This document shows positions 1-6,625 of a DNA stretch of 9,103 nt, piece after piece. Position 1 is the stretch's first letter. Each line of letters opens with the position of its first letter. The notes beneath the pieces were generated by a model that saw only the letters and a program-made list of their open reading frames with translations, was not told the DNA's origin and searched no databases. Where the stretch lies: NCBI GenBank assembly GCA_003162655.1, contig PMMY01000224.1, forward strand, positions 1 to 9,103. Direction: 5' to 3'. The DNA comes from Methanobacterium sp. (GTDB taxonomy: Archaea > Methanobacteriota > Methanobacteria > Methanobacteriales > Methanobacteriaceae). Position numbers and translations under genes: made by a program.

Positions 1-103
1 AATTTGAAATTCAATATTCTTTATTGGTTTATAAATTCTAATTAAAGGTCAAATTTAAATAGAAAAAAAATTAATTGATATAATGTTGCTTTAATTCTTG
101 TTT

Positions 104-112
104 TTTAATATT
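104..112 (+). promoter_or_regulatory. Probable TATA box of the tRNA-Arg gene
   Basis: TTTAATATT is centred about 30 bases upstream of the mature tRNA 5' end. This fits archaeal TATA spacing if transcription begins a few bases before position 138. The surrounding 137 bases are very AT-rich, so the match is suggestive only. Nothing else recognisable lies between position 1 and the tRNA. Confidence 0.4.
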
Positions 113-137
113 TTGGAATGAAAAAATTCAAGAATAG

Positions 138-209
138 GCCCTGGTAGTGTAGCGGATATCACGTAGGATTGCGGATCCTATCACCCGGGTTCGAGTCCCG
201 GTCAGGGCA
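138..209 (+). tRNA. tRNA-Arg, anticodon GCG (reads CGC/CGU)
   Basis: The full cloverleaf can be folded by eye. The acceptor stem GCCCTGG (138-144) pairs with TCAGGGC (202-208), with one G-T pair, followed by discriminator A209. The D arm is 147-162, with G18G19 at 154-155. The anticodon stem TAGGA/TCCTA (164-168 / 176-180) encloses loop TTGCGGA with anticodon GCG at 171-173. The T stem CCGGG/CCCGG (185-189 / 197-201) encloses TTCGAGT. The D stem has three Watson-Crick pairs and a U13-U22 mismatch. A at position 20 and C35 agree with known arginine identity elements. CCA is not encoded (TTA follows A209), so a CCA-adding enzyme must complete it. There is no intron. A T-rich stretch follows and could terminate transcription. 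Confidence 0.95.
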
Positions 210-272
210 TTATTTATTTTATATTTATACCAAATTTTCGTATATTCTTTATTTTATAAACGTTGAATATGG

Positions 273-1949
273 TTATGCAAACTTGCAGCTAGAATTTAAT
301 CCTCTTCTTAAATAACTGAAATCCTTATTTTTATTTAACACAATACTTCTATTCCATCTTTTGTCAGTTTTAGGATAATCCTCTCTGTAATGAGCTCCTC
401 TGCTTTCACGCCTTAGAAGTGCAGATTGTGTAACGAGAGATGCAATAGTTAGCATGTTTTCAATTTCAAGTGCATCTAGAAGATTTTTATTGAACCCAGA
501 ACCTTCTGGGACGTTCATATCCAAAGATTTCAATTTAAGTTCTTCAATTTTATTTAATGCAATTTTAAGACCTTTTTCGTTTCTTATTATTGCAACGTTT
601 TCCCACATAGTCTCCATTAGCTCTGTTTTTATTTCATGAGGATAAATATCACCATTCTTAAAGATATTACGAATTCTCTCCTCTTCTAAGTTAATATGAG
701 CTTCGTTGAACTCAAATTTATTTGATAGGGCATTTTTAGCTGCAGACTCTCCTGCACGTTTTCCAAAGACTTGTGTGTCTGCCAGTGCATTTCCACCCAA
801 TCGATTAGCACCGTGTATCCCCCCTGAAGCTTCACCAACAGAGTATAGATTACCAACGGTGGTTTCACATCCTGGTTTGATCCTTGATCCGCCCATGAAA
901 TGGTGTGCTGTTGGTGCAACCTCCATTGGTTCCTCTCTAATATCGACTCCCACATCCATAAATTGAAGTAACATTGTTTCTAGCTTCTCTTCAATAATCT
1001 CATGAGGAAGATGAGTTACGTCTAGATAAACGCCACCATTGGCTGTGCCCCTACCTTCTCTGATCTCGTTGTATATTGCTCGTGATACAACGTCGCGAGT
1101 AGCAAGTTCTCCTCTTTCATCATATCTAGTCATAAATCTTTCCATATTAACATTGAAGAGTTTTCCACCTTCACCACGTACAGCTTCGGTTACCAGAACT
1201 CCTTTTCGCGACTCAGGATATAACATTCCTGTAGGGTGAAATTGAATCTGTTCCATGTCAATTAGATCAGCTCCTGCATTGTATGCTAAACAGTATCCAT
1301 CTCCTGTTTTCTGCATTGCATTTGATGTGACTGGATAAAGCCATCCTGCTCCACCAGTTGCAATTATGGTTGATTTGGCCTTGAAAATTATGATATTTGA
1401 ATTCCTTAGTGATACACCACACACACCGATCACTCGTTTATTCCCATTATCCATTATGAGGGAAGTTACCATTATCTCATCGTAAGTCTCAATTTTTTGC
1501 CGAATTACTTCTTCTTTGAGGGCCATCATCATTTCATGGCCTGTTCTGTCACCTTGGAAGCATGTTCTTCTGAAACTTTGACCACCAAAAGGTCGTTGAT
1601 TCAATTTTCCTGAATCTTGTCTGTCAAATATAGCACCGTAGCTTTCAAGTTCAATCAATCGGTCTTTAGCTTCGTTAACTAGTATCTTCACTAGTTTTAT
1701 ATCGTTTAAGTATGCTCCGCCTTTCATTGTGTCCTGAAAATGGGTTTCAACACTGTCATCAGCATCAACATAACCAAATGCCGCATTGTAACCTCCTTCA
1801 GCCAGGGTTGTACATCCTGATTTAAATGATAAACCCTTTGAAACTATTATAACGTTCAGATTATATTTTCGAGCTTCTATTGCTGCCCTGCATCCTGCCC
1901 CGCCGGATCCTATGACAAGTACATCACATTCTTGTATCTCTCTTTCCAT
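273..1949 (-). CDS. tfrA: Thiol:fumarate reductase flavoprotein subunit (TfrA)
   Basis: A 558-residue flavoprotein of the fumarate reductase/succinate dehydrogenase A family. In Methanobacteriales the TfrAB enzyme reduces fumarate with coenzyme M and coenzyme B, giving succinate and the CoM-CoB heterodisulfide; TfrA carries the FAD and fumarate site. Visible motifs: N-terminal dinucleotide fold GSGGAG (14-19), AEGG (50-53), HPTG (238-241), EAVRGEGG (255-262), catalytic-arginine segment TRDVVSR (284-290), HHFMGG (349-354), GANRLGGNAL (380-389) and RGAHYREDYP (517-526). There is no transmembrane segment, which suits a soluble complex. Cys46 stands where FrdA/SdhA carry the histidine that covalently binds FAD, consistent with non-covalent flavin. 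The iron-sulfur subunit gene tfrB is not in this window; I recall the two genes being unlinked in related species. The ATG at 1949 is chosen because an in-frame TAA lies four codons upstream. No clear Shine-Dalgarno precedes it, so the transcript may be leaderless or weakly translated. Assignment as Tfr rather than another FrdA-like protein rests on overall resemblance and taxonomic context. Confidence 0.87.
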   Translation of the reverse strand: MEREIQECDVLVIGSGGAGCRAAIEARKYNLNVIIVSKGLSFKSGCTTLAEGGYNAAFGYVDADDSVETHFQDTMKGGAYLNDIKLVKILVNEAKDRLIELESYGAIFDRQDSGKLNQRPFGGQSFRRTCFQGDRTGHEMMMALKEEVIRQKIETYDEIMVTSLIMDNGNKRVIGVCGVSLRNSNIIIFKAKSTIIATGGAGWLYPVTSNAMQKTGDGYCLAYNAGADLIDMEQIQFHPTGMLYPESRKGVLVTEAVRGEGGKLFNVNMERFMTRYDERGELATRDVVSRAIYNEIREGRGTANGGVYLDVTHLPHEIIEEKLETMLLQFMDVGVDIREEPMEVAPTAHHFMGGSRIKPGCETTVGNLYSVGEASGGIHGANRLGGNALADTQVFGKRAGESAAKNALSNKFEFNEAHINLEEERIRNIFKNGDIYPHEIKTELMETMWENVAIIRNEKGLKIALNKIEELKLKSLDMNVPEGSGFNKNLLDALEIENMLTIASLVTQSALLRRESRGAHYREDYPKTDKRWNRSIVLNKNKDFSYLRRGLNSSCKFA

Positions 1950-1996
1950 GATATGGGATTATACTTTGATATTTATTATTTGTTCTGTTGGTATGA

Positions 1997-2017
1997 AGTA
2001 TAAAATAAATATAAAAA
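1997..2017. promoter_or_regulatory. Shared AT-rich core of the divergent tfrA/sepS promoters
   Basis: This segment lies between the tfrA start (1949) and the proposed sepS start (2087). It reads as a TATA-like element on both strands: AAATATAAAA on + and TTTTTATATTT on -. A TATA box centred near 2011 would place + transcripts near 2038 (about 50-base leader for sepS) and - transcripts near 1985 (about 36-base leader for tfrA). This is inferred from spacing rules only. Confidence 0.35.
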
Positions 2018-2072
2018 GGATCAACACAAAATTCTATTGTATTAACAATCATTAATTACACACATAATCATC

Positions 2073-2090
2073 ATGGGGGCATTAATCTGA
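2073..2090 (+). other. Five-codon upstream ORF overlapping the sepS start
   Basis: ATG GGG GCA TTA ATC TGA encodes MGALI. Its TGA (2088-2090) overlaps the proposed CTG start (2087-2089) in the pattern CTGA, like the ATGA overlap of coupled genes. It has no ribosome-binding site of its own in front of it. It may be a regulatory or coupling leader, or chance. Confidence 0.3.
2075..2079 (+). promoter_or_regulatory. Ribosome-binding site supporting the CTG start of sepS
   Basis: GGGGG can pair with the CCUCC of the 16S rRNA 3' end (four G-C pairs and one G-U). It ends seven bases before the CTG at 2087, a normal spacing. It lies inside the five-codon ORF that starts at the ATG at 2073. Confidence 0.45.
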
Positions 2091-3682
2091 AAAAAAAAGA
2101 AATAGTTAAGCTTGCAAGAAAGGATTTTGAAAAAGCATGGGTTGAAACCGCCCACACACTTAAAAAACCCCATCACGATAATGAATACCCAAGAATACAT
2201 TTTAATCCCGGACAATCACATATGCTTTATGATACTATTTGGGAGATTAGAAAAGCATACTTAAATCTGGGATTCAATGAAACAGTAAATCCCCTATTTG
2301 TTGATGAGGATGATATTTACAAACAATTCGGACCGGAAGCAGCAGCAGTATTGGATCGGTGCTTCTACCTTGCAGGTCTTCCAAGGCCAGATATAGGTAT
2401 TGGAATGGATAAAATAGAGGTTATTGAAGAAGTTGGAGTCCCACTTAACGAAGATAAAATTCAGGCACTTCAAGATATCTTCAGAAGCTACAAAAAAGGA
2501 GATGAAAGTGGAGATGATCTTGTACACGATGTCTCATTAGCCCTGGAAGTTGAAGACAGCCTTGGATTGAGGATAATTGAAAATGTTTTTCCAGAACTTC
2601 GTGAACTTAAACCGGTTCCAGGCAGGACAACACTAAGATCTCATATGACCTCAGGCTGGTTTTTAACTCTCCAATCACTACATAATAAGAGTAAACTTCC
2701 AATAAAACTGTTCTCAATTGACAGATGTTTCAGAAGGGAACAACGTGAGGATTTGAGCCATCTCATGACTTACCACTCTGCTTCTTGTGTATGGGCAGAT
2801 AACGATATGAGTATTGATAAGGGAATGGCTGTTTCAGAGAGTGTTCTTGAACACTTCGGATTTGAAAAGTTCAAGTTTGTTCCCGACGATAAAAGGTCCA
2901 AATACTACATACCCGGCACACAGACAGAGGTTTACGGTTATCATCCCAAACTCAAGGATTGGGTCGAAGTCGCAACTTTCGGAATTTATTCCCCCATAGC
3001 TCTATCGCGTTATGGGATAGACAAGGAAGTTATGAACCTTGGTATCGGTGCCGAAAGGATTGCAATGATATTACATAATCAAGGCGATGTTAGGGAAATG
3101 GTTTATCCCCAAACATATGGAAAGTGGCATTTATCAGATAGAGAACTTGCAACCATGCTCCGCATTAACTATTACCCATTCAGCATTGAAGGAAGAAATT
3201 TAATGGATAGTTTGCTAACTGAGAGTAGAGAAAATGGCAATACACCTAGTCCATGTGAATTTATAGCATTTGAAAGAGAATTATTGGGAAAAAATATTAG
3301 GGTTAAAGTTGTTGAACCTGAAGAGGGTACCAGACTCCTCGGTCCTGCAGCATGGAACATGATATACATTTCTGATGGCAACATTGTTGGGGTGCCTGAA
3401 AAGGATGTAAGCGATGAACTATCAATAAAAGCAGTTGAAAATGGAATTCCAACAGGAATATCTTATATGGATGGGGTAACTGCCTATGCATCATATAAAA
3501 TAGAGGAGATGATTGTTAGCGGTGCCCCAAAAATTAGTTTAAGGACTACACTATCCAAATCATTGTCGGATGTAAATTTAAAACTCGATAAAGTGGCATT
3601 AAACTATATTACAGGGAATAATAAGGTTATAGATCTTAGAGGGCCTGTTTTCTGTACAATAACTTGTGAAATTTTGGATTAA
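2087..3682 (+). CDS. sepS: O-phosphoserine--tRNA(Cys) ligase (SepRS), probable CTG start
   Basis: Class II synthetase that attaches O-phosphoserine to tRNA-Cys; SepCysS then converts it to Cys-tRNA, the indirect cysteine route of methanogens. The first ATG (2222) would give only 486 residues. The same frame upstream is open and encodes a family-like N-terminus (KKKEIVKLARKDFEKAW), but has no ATG, GTG or TTG back to the in-frame TAA at 2012. CTG 2087, seven bases after GGGGG, gives 531 residues, near the usual family length of about 535. With that start, motif 2 (FSIDRCFRREQRED) is at 209-222 and motif 3 (NLGIGAERIAMI) at 317-328. His186, Thr188, Ser231 and Ser233 match, as I recall, the phosphate-binding residues of Archaeoglobus SepRS by number. 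The C-terminal third should be the anticodon-binding region. No SepCysS gene is in the window. The function is very secure; the exact start is inferred. Confidence 0.95.
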   Translation: MKKKEIVKLARKDFEKAWVETAHTLKKPHHDNEYPRIHFNPGQSHMLYDTIWEIRKAYLNLGFNETVNPLFVDEDDIYKQFGPEAAAVLDRCFYLAGLPRPDIGIGMDKIEVIEEVGVPLNEDKIQALQDIFRSYKKGDESGDDLVHDVSLALEVEDSLGLRIIENVFPELRELKPVPGRTTLRSHMTSGWFLTLQSLHNKSKLPIKLFSIDRCFRREQREDLSHLMTYHSASCVWADNDMSIDKGMAVSESVLEHFGFEKFKFVPDDKRSKYYIPGTQTEVYGYHPKLKDWVEVATFGIYSPIALSRYGIDKEVMNLGIGAERIAMILHNQGDVREMVYPQTYGKWHLSDRELATMLRINYYPFSIEGRNLMDSLLTESRENGNTPSPCEFIAFERELLGKNIRVKVVEPEEGTRLLGPAAWNMIYISDGNIVGVPEKDVSDELSIKAVENGIPTGISYMDGVTAYASYKIEEMIVSGAPKISLRTTLSKSLSDVNLKLDKVALNYITGNNKVIDLRGPVFCTITCEILD

Positions 3683-3715
3683 TCCATAACTAATTAACAA
3701 TTATTTCATCTCTCA

Positions 3716-3721
3716 TTTTTT
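3716..3721 (+). terminator. T-run terminator after sepS
   Basis: Six consecutive T bases lie about 35 bases after the sepS stop, in a T-rich stretch. Oligo-T runs are the usual intrinsic termination signal in archaea. It separates sepS from the riboflavin genes, which suggests separate transcription units. Confidence 0.45.
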
Positions 3722-3737
3722 CAAGAATTTCTGGCAA

Positions 3738-3807
3738 AAAGGTTATTTGTAGGAATACAATATAGATGGTAATATTCTACAAAACAGATATTTCATGGAA
3801 AACCTTT
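3738..3807 (+). repeat. Nested inverted repeat upstream of ribK
   Basis: The outer arms AAAGGTT (3738-3744) and AACCTTT (3801-3807) are perfect 7-base complements. Inside them GTAGGAATA (3749-3757) and TATTCTAC (3773-3780) form eight pairs with one bulged G. The structure lies between the sepS T-run and the presumed ribK promoter, so it is probably outside both coding transcripts or in a sepS 3' extension. It may be an operator, a small RNA or chance. Confidence 0.3.
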
Positions 3808-3821
3808 CTGAGGTTATAATG

Positions 3822-3833
3822 GTTTAAAATAAA
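3822..3833 (+). promoter_or_regulatory. Probable TATA box of ribK
   Basis: TTTAAAATAAAA is centred about 41 bases upstream of the ribK ATG. Transcription would start near 3853, leaving a short leader that still contains the GTGAT ribosome-binding site (3860-3864). AT-richness of the region lowers certainty. Confidence 0.35.
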
Positions 3834-3868
3834 ACTTAAATATTGTGATAAGTTAAATAGTGATCTAA

Positions 3869-4249
3869 ATGGAAATAACTGGAAGAATAATTTCTGGAAT
3901 GGGTAAAGGCACTTATTTCATGTCTCAAGATATATATGTAAAACAGTTCCAGGAAAAACTCCATTTTAAACCATTTGTAGGAACTCTTAACATAAAGTTA
4001 GATGAAAATTGTAAGAACACAATAATTAAAATTCCTAATGAAAAATTTGGATTAATTCATGGAAAAAATAAATTCGGTGATGTTAAGTTTATAAAAGCTG
4101 TTTTAAACCACGAAGTAGGGGGAGCTCTTATTTTTCCTGCTAAAACTAAGCATACTGAAGATGTTCTAGAATTCATTTCGAATAAAAATCTCAGAAAATC
4201 CTTAAAACTTAACGATGGAGATTTAGTGTCGGTTAATATTGATGAGTAG
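3869..4249 (+). CDS. ribK: CTP-dependent riboflavin kinase (RibK, DUF120)
   Basis: A 126-residue stand-alone DUF120 protein, close in size to characterised Methanocaldococcus RibK (about 132 residues). It phosphorylates riboflavin to FMN in the cytoplasm using CTP rather than ATP. Visible family features: a glycine-rich N-terminal segment GxGKGTYF (10-17), the PFVGTLNIKL strand-turn (35-44) with conserved GTLN, and the C-terminal block PAKTKHTEDVLEF through LRKSLKLNDGD (90-118). It lacks the N-terminal winged-helix domain found in the fused regulator-kinase RbkR, so it should be purely enzymatic. The ATG start is supported by GTGAT at 3860-3864, four bases upstream. ribB follows after 73 bases on the same strand, so the two riboflavin/FMN genes form a functional pair, though ribB may also have its own promoter. 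Nothing appears truncated. Confidence 0.93.
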   Translation: MEITGRIISGMGKGTYFMSQDIYVKQFQEKLHFKPFVGTLNIKLDENCKNTIIKIPNEKFGLIHGKNKFGDVKFIKAVLNHEVGGALIFPAKTKHTEDVLEFISNKNLRKSLKLNDGDLVSVNIDE

Positions 4250-4267
4250 ATTTTGATGAATTCTAGA

Positions 4268-4283
4268 TTTTTAATATAAATTT
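4268..4283 (+). promoter_or_regulatory. Possible internal promoter of ribB
   Basis: TTTTTAATATAAATTT sits in the 73-base gap after ribK. A TATA box centred near 4275 would start transcription around 4301, leaving the GTGAT ribosome-binding site at 4312-4316 in a short leader. ribB could therefore be transcribed both with and without ribK. Confidence 0.3.
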
Positions 4284-4322
4284 AATGAAGAAATTTTACA
4301 AAATTACACGAGTGATTTACCT

Positions 4323-5003
4323 ATGATACAAGAAGCGTTGAAAGCCCTTAAGAATGGAAAAATTGTTTTAGTCTTTGATAGTGATAACAGGGAACGTGAA
4401 ACTGATATGATAGTTGCAGCAGAGTTCATGACCTCACAACATATGACACAAATTAGAAACGATGCAGGAGGACTTTTCTGCATACCACTTTCATCTGAAA
4501 ACTCAGATGCGCTAGGAGTACCGTTCATGACAGATATAATGGAAATTGCAAGCTCAAAATATCCAGTTCTTAAACAACTGAGTCCTAATGACATTCCTTA
4601 TGATGAAAAATCTGCTTTTTCGATTACAGTTAATCACAGGAAAACGTTTACAGGAATAACCGATAATGACCGGGCATGTACAATAAAAGAACTTGCATTA
4701 CTCTGTAAAAATGGTAAACACAGAAAATTTGGGAAATATTTCCGAGCGCCAGGACATGTTACTCTGCTTAGGGCCGCTGAGGGTCATGTACTCAGCAGAA
4801 AAGGACATACTGAAATGAGCATAGCTTTAATGGAAATGGCTGGACTTACTGAAGTAGCAGTATGTTGTGAAATGATGGATGATAAAACTGGAGGTTCTCT
4901 GCCCACAAAAGATGCAAAAAAATATGCTGAAGAACATAATTTAGTGTTTATAGGTGGTGCGGATCTCATAAAGGCTTACAATGAATATAAAAAGAATGAA
5001 TAA
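4323..5003 (+). CDS. ribB: 3,4-dihydroxy-2-butanone 4-phosphate synthase (RibB)
   Basis: A 226-residue monofunctional RibB, the usual archaeal length; there is no fused GTP cyclohydrolase II. It converts ribulose 5-phosphate to 3,4-dihydroxy-2-butanone 4-phosphate plus formate, supplying the xylene ring of riboflavin, and needs a divalent metal. The acidic active-site loop reads DSDNRERETDM (19-29), with Asp19, Glu24, Glu26 and Asp28 in family positions. SFSITVNHRKTFTGITDNDRA (residues 98-118 approximately) and the APGHVTLLRAAEG and GHTEMS segments are strongly typical. Two loop positions differ from Methanocaldococcus RibB as I recall it: Asn22 for Glu and Arg25 for Gly. The start is fixed by GTGAT at 4312-4316, six bases upstream of ATG. 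It follows ribK by 73 bases and its 3' end converges on the CbiA-like gene with only 35 bases between stops. Confidence 0.96.
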   Translation: MIQEALKALKNGKIVLVFDSDNRERETDMIVAAEFMTSQHMTQIRNDAGGLFCIPLSSENSDALGVPFMTDIMEIASSKYPVLKQLSPNDIPYDEKSAFSITVNHRKTFTGITDNDRACTIKELALLCKNGKHRKFGKYFRAPGHVTLLRAAEGHVLSRKGHTEMSIALMEMAGLTEVAVCCEMMDDKTGGSLPTKDAKKYAEEHNLVFIGGADLIKAYNEYKKNE

Positions 5004-5033
5004 TCCATTATTTTTCTATTTTCTATAAATTGA

Positions 5034-5040
5034 TTTTTTT
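5034..5040 (+). terminator. T-run terminator of ribB
   Basis: Seven consecutive T bases, preceded by other T-rich tracts from about 5010, lie 30 bases after the ribB stop. The run overlaps the stop codon of the convergent - strand gene at 5039, so + strand transcripts probably end right at the facing gene. Confidence 0.5.
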
Positions 5041-6544
5041 ATGAAAAATGATCTAAAATATCTTTAAATGTGTTATAATCATTAAATTTGGGTTCTACTG
5101 CTAATTTTAATAATTTATCTGTATCTAAATAATTTTCTACTGTTTTCATGGCATTTAAGCAGAAATCTTCAAGTTTAATTTCTACTTCAGGGATGTTTCC
5201 CCTCTCTGTAAGATCGATCTTAGGTATAAATGTTAAAAAATCTGTTTTTGCCCTACGTTTAATAAATTTTGAGGTTGATTCCCCTATTTCCTTATCGTAA
5301 ACTTTGTTTAAAATGATACCTGCCGTGTTAATGCCCAATTGGTTCATCATTTCTACGTGGGCAACTACATCTAATGCTGCTGTTTCAATACCTCCTTTAT
5401 TACATGGAGAAATCATTATTACTGGGATATTTGCAGACATTGCTATTTCTGCTGAAGAAAATGGAATCTTTTTGTTTAACATCCCTGTAAAAACACTCAT
5501 AACACCTTCAATAATTACAATATCATAATTATTTTCTTTAATATCTTCCAGAACTTGTTTAAAATCCTTCCATCCTAAGCCTCCAATTTTTATAGATGAA
5601 AATTTCTCCATCTTCTCCTTGTTTAGGTATAGGGATGGAACTATATCCCTTGTATCTGGACCTACCTTGAGCACCCCAACCTTGTATCCCTGTTTCCTAA
5701 GAACACCAACTATACCCGTCGTGATGAATGTTTTACCAGAATCTGATCCTGTACTCGCCATCATAATGATCCGGGTACCGATTGAATCATTAACATTTTT
5801 TGTGAGATTAGTTTTGTCAACAGTTATTCCAGTTCCAACACCAATTTCTGTTTTAATATAGTTTAAAAGTGTTTTATTTGCTTCTTTAATCCTTGATAAA
5901 TCCTTTTCGTCTGCATTTATAAATTCAATTATGTTATTTACCAATTCTGGATTTTCATCAAGTGCCCCATGTACCATAACACCAACAACGTTGCCTTCAT
6001 CGTTTCGAACTCCTGAAAGTATTTCTCGTGGATCATTGGTGTAGTCTGTCCTTTTTACAAGAGATGTTAGAACAGGTTTTGCATCCCCGGCTATTCTACC
6101 GTAGGTGTGACAGTGAAATCCTGTTAAATTCTTCCCAACCAACCCCTCTGTTAAAAAAGAATGGTCAACTATCTTAGCTTCAACTCGATCAGTGCCTATC
6201 ATAGGACTGAAAGAAACATCCAGAAGGCCTAGACCTTTTTTTTCGATCGGACATGGACTTTTTCTTCCTATATCTGTTTGATTTGCTAATAATTGAAATC
6301 CAGAACACATGCCCAAAATAAATTTACCTTCACTTGCTATCTTCAAGATCTCCTTTTTCAGATCTCCACAAACACTCTGGGATTCTATAATACTTCCTCC
6401 CGGGATTATCAGACCGTCTAGTTCATTATGAGCTTTAAATCCATTTACCATTCCATTATTTTTGACAAGATGTGTGGGAAGATGTCCAAAATCTTCAAAA
6501 GCAGGTAAAGTGCCTTTAACATAGAGAAATCCTATTTTTTTCAT
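5039..6544 (-). CDS. CbiA/CobB-like amidotransferase-ATPase with swapped domain order
   Basis: A 501-residue two-domain protein. Residues 1-205 are a class I glutamine amidotransferase of the CobB/CobQ type: DGLIIPGGS (43-51), nucleophile elbow GMCSGFQLL with Cys80, HCHTYGR (144-150) and VMVHG with His192. After a linker, residues 257-445 form a BioD/CbiA-type ATPase: P-loop STGSDSGKT (264-272), KVGPDTRD (293-300) and IIEGVMSVFTG (344-354), matching the family EGVMG(L/V)xDG block. In ordinary CbiA/CobB/CobQ and the coenzyme F430 enzyme CfbB the ATPase comes first and the amidotransferase last; here they are reversed. Both catalytic sets look intact, so an ATP- and glutamine-dependent amidation of a carboxylate is likely. 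The substrate is unknown: a cobyrinate or nickel-tetrapyrrole is possible but unproven. Start ATG 6544 is preceded by AGGATCA, a partial Shine-Dalgarno. It lies 81 bases downstream of gatA on the same strand. Confidence 0.82.
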   Translation of the reverse strand: MKKIGFLYVKGTLPAFEDFGHLPTHLVKNNGMVNGFKAHNELDGLIIPGGSIIESQSVCGDLKKEILKIASEGKFILGMCSGFQLLANQTDIGRKSPCPIEKKGLGLLDVSFSPMIGTDRVEAKIVDHSFLTEGLVGKNLTGFHCHTYGRIAGDAKPVLTSLVKRTDYTNDPREILSGVRNDEGNVVGVMVHGALDENPELVNNIIEFINADEKDLSRIKEANKTLLNYIKTEIGVGTGITVDKTNLTKNVNDSIGTRIIMMASTGSDSGKTFITTGIVGVLRKQGYKVGVLKVGPDTRDIVPSLYLNKEKMEKFSSIKIGGLGWKDFKQVLEDIKENNYDIVIIEGVMSVFTGMLNKKIPFSSAEIAMSANIPVIMISPCNKGGIETAALDVVAHVEMMNQLGINTAGIILNKVYDKEIGESTSKFIKRRAKTDFLTFIPKIDLTERGNIPEVEIKLEDFCLNAMKTVENYLDTDKLLKLAVEPKFNDYNTFKDILDHFS

Positions 6545-6625
6545 TTTGATCCTGATATTTGATGTGTTTAATTGAATCTATACTTTTCCGATTATAAGAA
6601 AAAATAATTCCGGATACTCAAATTT

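Noticed and set aside
706..1239. Open frames on the strand opposite tfrA
   Set aside because: They lie wholly inside a well-conserved flavoprotein gene, lack ribosome-binding sites and give no recognisable protein.
2073..2101. Programmed frameshift joining ATG 2073 to the sepS frame
   Set aside because: The slippery A-run (2090-2098) lies after the TGA that ends the ATG 2073 frame, so ribosomes would terminate before reaching it. A shift is less economical than CTG initiation.
2222..2224. ATG 2222 as the start of sepS
   Set aside because: It would delete about 45 residues of family-like N-terminus encoded in the same frame, and no ribosome-binding site precedes it.
4250..4322. FMN riboswitch in front of ribB or ribK
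   Set aside because: Neither leader contains the conserved multi-helix FMN aptamer; the gaps are AT-rich and the ribB leader is far too short.
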